Part shown: piece after piece, positions 55,492 through 64,000 of the stretch
Layout of the letters: each line of letters starts with the position of its first letter
Position numbering within the stretch: the stretch's first letter is position 1
Assembly: GCA_910574455.1 (NCBI GenBank)
Contig: CAJSYZ010000007.1
Coordinates: 2,549,773 to 2,613,772, forward strand
From: Trichaptum fuscoviolaceum
Taxonomy: Eukaryota; Basidiomycota; Agaricomycetes; Hymenochaetales; Trichaptaceae
Direction of reading: 5' to 3'
Length of the DNA stretch: 64,000 nucleotides
The notes under the pieces: model-generated
Databases searched by the model: none
Told to the model about the DNA's origin: nothing
The model's input: only the letters and a program-made list of their open reading frames with translations
Position numbers and translations under genes: made by a program

Positions 55492-55988
55492 GAGCGCGTT
55501 CGGTTGCAAAATCTCGCGCGATTCTCCCCGCCAAATTTGAGATTGTGATCCCGCGGGATAATTCGAGATACTCGACCCATTCGGTAGCGAATATCTCAAC
55601 ACAAAATCTCAACTCCGGATTGAGATTCTTTCGATAAAAAGAGAAACAGGTCAGAGCTGTTTTTCATTTTGAGATTCTGTATCTCATTTGCATTTTTGAT
55701 CAAAAGAAGGCCAAAATATTTCTGAAAATTATGTAAATATTCCTAACACATCTTTTCAAGCACTATGATATAGAAACACAAATTTTAAAAAAGCTTCTAT
55801 TTGATGTTGTAATTTTTTTTTGCTGGTTCTTGTTGAACTGTCATGCGTTGAAAATGAAGGTGCATTCGGGCTATCGAACATATTAAAATCTTCTTGCGTG
55901 GGAACAAAGCTGTATCTCAATCTGCACACCTGCAGATTATGATCCCGCGAGATCATGGTCGCGCGAGATTTTGCAGCCGAACGCACTC
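55492..55988. mobile_element. 497-bp Harbinger-like MITE
   Basis: The ends GAGCGCGTTCGG and (inverted) GAGTGCGTTCGG extend into a longer imperfect inverted repeat containing GCAAAATCTCGCGCGA on both sides. TAA flanks both ends (55489-55491 and 55989-55991), the 3-bp target expected of PIF/Harbinger elements. The interior is AT-rich and has no transposase. Confidence 0.8.
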
Positions 55989-56259
55989 TAAGGTACCCAA
56001 GCGAACCCTACGGGGTCGCGGGAATTGCACTCACAAGAGCTCAGCAAGACGCTATAAGTTGAGTATTGGATATGCTTATCCTCCGCATTTGTACCACTAA
56101 CTAATGCGGGCCGGAGGCTCCGCAAATCATTAAATTCCCGGAGAAAATCCTCAATATCACGAGTCCGGGCTTGAAACTTCAGACTATGCACCATTGCAAC
56201 GTTAGTTGATGGAATATTCTCTAGAAGTCGCGAGCTGTTCCTGAACATGGAAAAGATCG

Positions 56260-56266
56260 TATAAAA
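56260..56266 (+). promoter_or_regulatory. TATA box of the xylanase gene
   Basis: TATAAAA lies 72 bp before the start codon at 56338, a typical fungal core-promoter distance. Confidence 0.5.
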
Positions 56267-56337
56267 TGACTTTCGGTGGAGAGAAATAGCTTTCGGGACG
56301 TCTTGGCCTTGTATCCGAAGTCTTACTAGCAGCTGAA

Positions 56338-57843
56338 ATGAGGTTCTCTACGATCGCTTCTGCTGTCTTCGTCTTCGGTGCTACTTGCATTGAAGCATCT
56401 CCAGCTAAGAACCCCGCTGCGCTCTTGAAGACAGCTGCGTTCCCCCGTTACTTCGGTGCCGCCCTTGGTCTCGGGCACTTGACCAACTCGAGTGATCCGC
56501 AATTCAGAAGCATTGCCGCCGCTGGTAAGTTCACTCACATACTAATGTACTTGGCCTCTTCAATCACAAGTTACTCAGAGTTCGACGGAGCAACACCCGA
56601 AAATGAGATGAAATGGCGAGTCAACTAACGTACTTTGAACTGCATGTGAAAGTGCTCCTAGGCTAACGCCAGACTTAGGGAGACTATTGAGCCAACGCAG
56701 AACAACTTCAACTTTACCGCTGGAGACCAGATTCGTGACTTCGCTAAGTCTCATGGGTTCGTCCTACGGGCGCATACTCTCGTTTGGCACAGGTAGGTTT
56801 CTGCGCCGAATATTCCGCTATGTTTTAATGACACGCCGGTCGTTGCTACAGTCAGCTTGCTCCATTCGTGAGCACCCTTAACAGTAAGTCTACATTCTTG
56901 CGTCATGTTATTCGCCTTCCGTGTTTGATGTCAAGAAACATGGAACACCTTCTTTAATAGGTACAGATCTACTTCATGCCATGAAGAACCACATTACAAA
57001 TGTGGCTGGTCACTACCGTGGCCAAGTCTACGCCTGGGACGTCGTTAATGAAGCTTTCAACGATGATGGCACCCTGCGAGAATCACCCTTCTTGACACAA
57101 ATAGGCGACTCCTATATCGAGACTGCTTTTAAGACTGCTAGAAAAGCCGATCCGTTCGCAAAGCTTTACTACGTTAGTGATATTTTTTTGATAATACAGC
57201 TTCAAATCTCAATAAGCCTTCCTTTATCCTTTTACGCAGAACGACTACAACATTGAAGGGATTAACGACAAGTCCACCGCAGTGCTTGCGCTTGTCAAAT
57301 CGTTAAAGAAGAAGGGCCTCATCGATGGAGTTGGCTTCCAAAGCCACTTCATTGTCGGCTCCGTGCCTTCCGACATCCAGGCCAGTATCGAGCGTTTCAA
57401 TGATGCTGGCGTCGAGGTTGCGTTGACTGAATTAGACATCCGGGTGAGTAGATCTCAAGTTTCGTCAAGAAATCAATTGAATGAAAAGGGATATAGGGGA
57501 CTATACCAATCTCAGATGCTGACATCACTCAGCATGTAAAAGACTATGCATTTGTCACTAACGCCTGTGTCTCTGTACCGGGATGCGTTGGAATTGTAGG
57601 CACTGCTCTATTTCCATTATGCGATGTCATCGCTCGCAAACGGATCCATTAACAGACTACGTGGGGTATCACTGATTCGTATTCGTGGATACCGGAAACC
57701 TTCGCAGGCCAAGGCTACGGTCTCCTGTGGGATGGTGAGTACATTTCTAAATGTGCATTTGAAGTTCTAATTGTTTTGTAACAGAGAATTATGTGAAGAA
57801 GCCCGCATATTATTCCACACTTGCCGCCTTAAAAGCACATTGA
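56338..57843 (+). CDS. secreted GH10 endo-1,4-beta-xylanase
   Basis: It hydrolyses the xylan backbone outside the cell. Nine exons (56338-56524, 56579-56615, 56679-56792, 56852-56883, 56961-57172, 57240-57443, 57497-57595, 57656-57734, 57785-57843) give about 340 residues. An N-terminal secretion signal ([20 protein letters not shown]) leads into the GH10 barrel. Landmarks are [38 protein letters not shown] with the acid/base Glu (57050), [16 protein letters not shown] with the nucleophile Glu (57429), and [13 protein letters not shown] near the end. There is no cellulose-binding module. Intron 2 must use a GC-AG donor (GCGAGT at 56616) to join MK-W-ETIEP; all others are GT-AG. The gene is complete and looks functional. 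It reflects plant cell wall breakdown. Confidence 0.95.
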
Positions 57844-58088
57844 ATTGGTCAAACAACTGCACCAATCTACAATGATATCATATGAGTGGAGGTTGGAAAG
57901 AGTCTAATTAGACGAATTGGTTGAGTGCTACATAATTATACATATGTACATTGCATGTGGAACAGTCTATTAAGCCATGATGGAACAACAACAACTAATC
58001 AAGAAGAAACATTGCTAGGTCATTAGGTGATTGGACGTGGAATATGTATGCTGGTAAAAGTGCAACATGCAATACATCAAATAAACAA
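57844..58088. other. convergent 3' intergenic region
   Basis: These are the 3' flanks of the xylanase and sterol glucosyltransferase genes, which converge here. No repeat is noticed. Confidence 0.5.
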
Positions 58089-61000
58089 TTACGCTTCCGG
58101 GCGTTCGCGAGTGGCTCGGTCGAGATATGTATAAATAGCTTTGATAGCGTTGTGGACGCCGTTCTCCTGTACTCAGGTCAGCTCAGACGTCAAACCTACA
58201 GCACAGTATTACATACCAGCCTGATCTTGTCACCGATCGCTGCGGCCCTCTCTTTCATGATACTTCGCTGAGTGTAAGCATTTGCATCCTCATAAAATGT
58301 GGAAATGCTGAACTCACCGATCGGTCGTAGCACGCGTAAGAGCTCGCGCAAGCTCGGAAGAGTTTAGGCTTCCCACTTTCATGCCTGCTCCCAGTCTCTG
58401 TACTCGTGAGGCCCAGAAAAACTGATCTCTATACAGGAAAAACCAACCACAGATGATATCAGTAGCAGATCAACACGTGTCCGGGATTTGAAACTAACCC
58501 GAACCAAGGCTTGATGAGAGTTGGTATCCCCGCTAAAACACACATTTCAAATCATCAAACATTCGAAACATGTATGTGAGATAGATGCTTACCTCTCAGA
58601 CTGGCTCCGGTCGTGCCGGCGCCGCCGTGATGTAAAGCTGCGTCTACTTGCGGGAAGAGCCAGCTAATGCGCGTTTGGTCAGGATAACTGGGAATTTCCA
58701 ATCATATTCAAGCTTACTCGTGGGGAACCTTGTCAATCTGAGCAGCCACAAAAACCAATGGTTGAGCAGAGCATAGTTTAGAAAGGGTGAATGGGGCATA
58801 CCGGATAGCACTCCGGCGGAAATTCTTGCTCTTGTTCGCCAGGCTTCGACATGCGAGATGACCAGCCTTTGGAAACGATTGCCCGAACGTCACCTATAAA
58901 CTCAGTGACGGTGAGCTCAATATAACGGAGCAAAGTGGCAAAAACTTACTCTTGAGGACTGCCTTGATTATACTCTTCGTCATGGCAGGAGGATTGGGAA
59001 CAGTTATACTTCCGAAACCTATGTAAACGATCGGCTTGCCCTCATCCTTCGCCTTCGCCATCCACGTTATGAGGCTCTCGGGAGGTGTCCAGCCTAGTTC
59101 TGGGTTGTCTAAAAACCAGCTGAAAGACGTGTCGTTGGTGAAAGTTGCAGAAAGAAAAAATAGCACCGGCTTACTATCCCGATATTATATTTAAGTCACC
59201 CCAATCCAAGGGTTTAGAGACGACAGACTGTTATATAAAACTTGAGTCCTATGTATCCTACATGTGATAACTTTAATCTGAAGAACTCACAGGAGAAAAG
59301 TTATAAATGAAAGGAATCTGAGACTGGGCCATATGGCCCATATCAGTGTTTCCGATGTGTAGGGTATTTCGTCTCCATCTATTGATTTGTCGGGAGGTAG
59401 CGGACCAGAAAACATTATCAAAGAGGATATATCTGAGAGCATCTGTCAATTGAGCAACTCTTCTTCAAGATTGCGTATGAACTTACGAGGAAGAGTTGAA
59501 TGAGGCTAAATCTACTGGAGGGCTAAGGAATGGATGCGGGAATTGTGCAGTCCTAGCAGATTCATCAATGAGCAGCTATTTCAACCAGGTAACATGCATT
59601 GAGTACAACTCACTTTGTCCAGGGCATTGTGAAAGTTCGGAAATAGGGTATATCTTCGTTCGCTTGTGTGAGAGCCTTCGTACGATAAGCAGGTACATAT
59701 GACACTCACTAAGTGCTTCAGCAATATGCACACCGGCCATCGCAGAAGGGCTTTCCAAAAGAATGTCAGCATCTTTGCATTGTTCCCAAGCATCGACGAG
59801 GACTGGAATAAAAAATTAACGTTCTCCGTATGTTTAATAGTACACTGGTTAAACTCACGATCGTCCAACCACGATCGAAACTATGTAGATCGAGGAAAGA
59901 AAGAAATCAGTCGCTCGCACAGGCATGGCAAAGCTCTTCCACTTACGTTGCCCAGGCTTTCTTTGAAGAACTGAGGCGAAAACATCTGGAAGCAGAAATA
60001 TCAACACCAGAGATCGGAGCGTACTTTGGTCTGTCATACCTTATGCTCAACACTAAGCTTCATCAGCGCTCCTGGGTCTCCCCCCGCTGTACGATGGCGA
60101 ATGCCCCACCCCTCAATCCACTCCTTGTACTCCGCATGCGTGACGATCGTCACCGTATGCCCCTGCTCCTTCAGCCCGAGACCCAGCGCGATGTACGGCT
60201 GCACGTCGCCGCGCGAGCCGATCGTCAGGCACACGTAGTGCTGCGGCTCGAGTCGCGGGAACGTCGTCGCGGGCAGGTTGATAATCTTTGGCATCGTTCG
60301 CAGGCGCTCGCGCGGGATGTACCGGTTCATCGCCCGGTCGATCGTGTGCGAGAGCGGGGAGAGCACGCGGGGCGCGTCCCGTGCGGACGCGCCCGTTGTG
60401 GACGTCGCTGCTGAGGAAGATGTGGCTAGCGTAGATGAGGTAGCAGCCGAGAACGGACGGGAGTCCACCGAGCTCTCGCGGCTCGGAGACCGGGTATATT
60501 CCTTGTTCGTACCACTCAATATCATCGATGCGGGAGTACCAGGTCCGGAGCTCATCCCTGCCAAACTCGAACTACTTGAAATCGCATGTTGGTTCACCAC
60601 CGCGCCAATCCGCCTTATGACTTCATCACGAAGCTCCTCCGAGCTAAAGTCAAAGTGCTTCGAATGGTGTTCGCGCAGGTCGAGCTTCATGCCATACTGG
60701 CGGATGCGGTACCTGAAGTACGATTGCGCGCCGATGACTTTGCTTATGGGGAAGCGGTACTTGATATCCCGAAGTGAAAAGCATTTCGCCCAAAAACCGA
60801 CATAGCGTGGCGTGATGACGAAGTACCCGGTGGGTGCGATGCCCGAGGAGAGGCGGGAACGAGTGTCTTAAGGAAAGGCATCAAATTGGAACATGAGATA
60901 TATCTCATAAGCAGGACGTAAGGGTAACTTACACCATATTTTATCAACCTGTCCCAGCGAAAGTGCATGTCGGATGGCTTGCTCCTTCGCATCTTCCACT

Positions 61001-62674
61001 TTCTGCGGCTCCAATCGCCTCTCCACAAAACTGAGCGCCCCGAAGTCCACAATCACTTTCGGTTGCCTCCTTCTTCCCTTCTTCGTCGCCGTCGCCGCTT
61101 CGCGCTCCTTAGCCTGTTCAATCAACTTCCCAAGGTCATCCCACACATCCGGCTTCTGTAGTACGCACAACTGGATGGTGCGTCCGTACAGTTCTGCCTC
61201 TTCCGCGGAAGAGCCTGAGGAGGCTGAATCTTCTGCTTCTCCCTCCACTTCAGCTTCCGGTTCGGCATCTGGATCAGAGTTGTCTTCTTCGCCTGAACTT
61301 GAGTACAGCGAGTCGTTATCTGCATGATGGTAATGGTGTGGGGTAAAGGACATCTCGATATTAAGCTTCGTGCCGATCATGTACTTTTGAGATGAGTACG
61401 ATTCGATGCGGGACAGGGGCACATTGATGCGCACACCGTTCCTCTCATCTTCAGGCTGTCGGGTGAGGAATTCAGCGCGACGGTGTCGGGACATGTATAA
61501 AGCGCCTAAGACGTGCGTTAGCAATGTCAAAGACACTCGAAAGGCCTTTGACATACCTATGAGTTCCCTGCGCCATTCCCTAGCAGATTCTTCTGTATCA
61601 AATTCAGCGAATCCACCACCAAACTCCTGTGGTTCACTTGAATGTATCTTTACATATGTCGGGTTCTCTGGATCTTCCGGAAGAACGTCTTTGATAGACG
61701 ACACTGTATCGGTATGTTTGATTAATTTAGTTTATTGTATGTCTGTGGTTGCACGTACACAGCATAGATTGTATGGGTTTTATCCGGTCCTCCTCCTTTC
61801 CGGATGGAAAGATTGTCAGCATATCATGCGAAAGTTCTAGCCATACTCTACGTTTCCGATCATATCCATGAAAGCCGGGTCGATGGTGGGTGACCGGGCC
61901 TTGCTTGATAATTTGCATGTCAGGAAGGAGGTCCGGTCGCGTTGAAAGGAGGGAAGCGTGAAAGGTCAAGCGATGTGTTGTAAGATGAATCATGCCAATG
62001 ATGGCGATGTCCTGAAAGTATGCGCCATCCATCTCGGACAGCAAACGCTCTTCATCCGAGTCCGATGTCGAGAGCGACCCGAACTCTTCAATTAGCAGTT
62101 TCACGATCTGTTCGGGCGATAGTTTGGATATACTTTCTCCACGAGAAGGAAATGGCCTGTGATGCGCCTCAGTTTGAACGGGAGTTGAATCTTCAAGCTT
62201 TTCGTCGTCTGCCAGTGGCACCGGCACCTTGGACTTAGCCGCGTCCATGACGCCCGGCTCTGCGGAAACAACATTCTCAAGGCCCTCTCCGGTCTTCAGC
62301 CAGTTGTTGGCATTGATCTTCGCGATGCGGTTGGAGGCCGCAAGGTCCGGTTGGCTGAGGTCGCGGCCAACAAGATTTGCAAACCGTCTAATCGATTGCG
62401 CGTCGTCGTCCTCATCCCCTTTCCGCTGCGGTGGCACCAACTCCTCAGCCCCGTCCGGCGGTGTGTCGTCCCCCTCTTCAAGCACTTCGCCATACTTGCA
62501 TGCGTCCAGATATATCCGTGTGAGGCCTGTGTCTTGGATTGCTGCGGGCTGCGCGCCCGAATCGGTCTCCGGGTCGGCGCCCCCAATATCCGAGTCTTTG
62601 AGCTCAGAATCGGACGACGAGCTGGCTGAGCGCTGGCGGGCCAAGAACTTGACGACCTTGCTGCCGACAAGCAT
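58089..62674 (-). CDS. ATG26: UDP-glucose:sterol 3-beta-glucosyltransferase (Atg26/UGT51 type)
   Basis: It transfers glucose from UDP-glucose to ergosterol at membranes; some fungal orthologues act in pexophagy. The N-terminus (ATG 62674, [20 protein letters not shown]) is followed by a GRAM domain ([20 protein letters not shown]), a PH domain split by an intron ([20 protein letters not shown], then EEDGRE-type WRREL) and a second GRAM region ([15 protein letters not shown]). The glycosyltransferase core has [83 protein letters not shown] and the nucleotide-binding end [20 protein letters not shown]. It ends [21 protein letters not shown] dozen or more short introns interrupt it. Total length of about 1,280-1,300 residues fits the fungal family. 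Atg26 orthology rests on the GRAM-PH-GRAM order. Confidence 0.93.
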
Positions 62675-63686
62675 GGCACAGGATTATACGTGCGGGTCCA
62701 GGGTGGAGGTAGAGAGAGTAGGAGTGCAGCAAGGCCAGCGCGAGGCAGGCCGATCTCGAGAAAGGCAGACCAGAGTAGTGATTATGCTCAAGCTTGCTGT
62801 TTGAGCGTGATAATTATACAAAGTGAAAGAGAACAAAGATAGGACGAAGGATATTTCGCGGCCGAGATGTATACGTGCTTACGTTCGCGATTCCGAATGA
62901 AGGTCCACTGCAGTGGCAGCCAGTCATGAAACGGCCCTCACTCGTCCGCCAACGGCAGCGCCAGAACGTCAGCACCAGCACTGCACACCCGACACAGCCC
63001 CCGCCATCGTCTATCGCACGACCGACACCGGCAGATGTGTCAATTCACATTCCGAAACATTCCCCCTGGTCAGCCCAATTACACACTACACCCGGTGTCG
63101 GATCTCACTGAGAGTTATAATGTTCAGAGATCGCCAGAGATCGTCCCCGAGAAGTGTAGCTCAACAACTTCAGAGATGTGGTAGTGTAATATCTCAGTAA
63201 TACCACGCTCGGGGCGCGTTCACATACATCATGTCGTATCTTCTCTGGAGTGGGTAGACGAAAACGATAGCGTGTCGAACGCGCAAAGACGGCAGCGGGA
63301 CGATGTGCGCAAGTTCGTTTGCATGAGTGAGCCGGCCCTCAACAGATAACGTGCTGTCACACTCTTTCCATGCCTTTCTCTCATGTCCAAACCTTGGTTA
63401 TATGCACCTATATGCGTCATGCGCGAGGCATCAGGCAGACACCCTCGAGGCGGGGCTCACAGAAGCGAAAAATGTGCGTATATGCTGTGTGTTCTGCCCG
63501 CAATCTGGCTTCGACAGTGCAAGGGAAACGAGGAGAACGCGTCGAGGGCGTCACTGTCACGCGACACGCCTAATCCGCGCTTCAACTTGCGTAGTCGTTC
63601 ATAAGACTCACTTTGCCCAGTACCCGCTCTCGACCACCGGTTCTCTCCTTTACACACTCCTCCTCACCACACCAATAAAACCTGCA
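62675..63686. promoter_or_regulatory. divergent promoter region
   Basis: This 1-kb interval separates the divergent sterol glucosyltransferase and dynein light chain genes. It carries no repeat or gene I can support. Confidence 0.4.
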
Positions 63687-63951
63687 ATGGCTGAGAAAGG
63701 CGACACGACAACGTCCACGTCCGTCGGCGACCTCACGTCCTCGGGCAAGGAGGTGCCCAAGGCCGTCATCAAGAACGTCGACATGAGCGAGGAGATGCAG
63801 CAGGAGGCCGTCGACATCGCGACTGCCGCGCTCGAGAAGTACAACATTGAGAAGGACATCGCTGCGCAGATCAAGAAGGAGTTCGACCGACGCTTCAACC
63901 CAACATGGCATGTCGTCGTTGGCAAGAACTTCGGCAGCTACGTGACCCATG
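63687..63951 (+). CDS. dynein light chain LC8 (DYNLL), first exon, gene runs off the window
   Basis: LC8 is a small dimeric hub protein of cytoplasmic dynein and many other complexes. After an N-terminal extension ([20 protein letters not shown]) the protein follows the family: [72 protein letters not shown] donor at 63952 interrupts the codon after THis, exactly before the expected ETKHFI end. The last exon lies beyond 64000. The extension is longer than the animal protein's but usual in fungi. Confidence 0.95.
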
Positions 63952-64000
63952 GTACGCACTCTCTTCTGATTCCAGATCTGCGCAGTCTATCTGGGTTGTA

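Noticed and set aside
54941..55540. A 199-residue plus-strand protein
   Set aside because: Its first part is antisense to the Bsd2-like exon, and its end runs into the MITE; no family match.

Overview
The window is nuclear DNA of a filamentous basidiomycete, most likely an agaricomycete. The evidence is short (about 50-70 bp) GT-AG introns in nearly every gene, FunK1-type kinases, Plavaka-type transposases, agaricomycete-style 7TM proteins, a GH10 xylanase, a fungal sterol glucosyltransferase and TTAGGG-type repeats. All exon borders were read by eye.

Ordinary genes occupy the two flanks. On the left is a mitochondrial ribosomal protein gene (mL58/MRPL20, minus strand). On the right, from about 47.6 kb, are a membrane protein, two tandem paralogues of a membrane-associated NCW-motif protein, a 7TM protein, a Bsd2/NDFIP-like gene with an internal stop, a TAA-flanked MITE, a complete secreted GH10 xylanase, a sterol 3-beta-glucosyltransferase and the first exon of dynein light chain LC8.

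The middle holds two FunK1 kinase genes (13.3-16.1 kb and 43.7-46.6 kb), copies of one tandem unit, torn apart by two large DNA transposons. Element P2 (2283-13082, 10.8 kb) has 12-bp perfect terminal inverted repeats beginning CATCACGAAAGT and a CA dinucleotide duplicated at its borders. It carries three genes on one strand: a Plavaka transposase, an Spt5-like NGN/KOW protein and a protein of unknown function. Element P1 (16715-43558, 26.8 kb) has about 34-bp imperfect terminal inverted repeats beginning CATCAGGGAA and TA at both borders. It carries a full-length Plavaka transposase, a coiled-coil agaricomycete-specific protein, two unrecognised long proteins, a trypsin-fold serine protease-like protein and a large amount of palindromic simple-word DNA.

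Each element has a paralogous unoccupied site inside the window. The P1 insertion point is intact at about 2180-2200, and the P2 insertion point is intact at about 43650 in the promoter of the second FunK1 gene. This is the main discovery: two cargo-bearing Plavaka elements, both starting CATCA and both with 2-bp target duplications, placed in one tandem kinase array. P1 is decaying, with frameshifts, a nested 481-bp retroposon-like insertion flanked by 8-bp direct repeats and containing telomere-like repeats, and a C-rich insertion of more than 2.5 kb inside an intron. P2 looks nearly intact.
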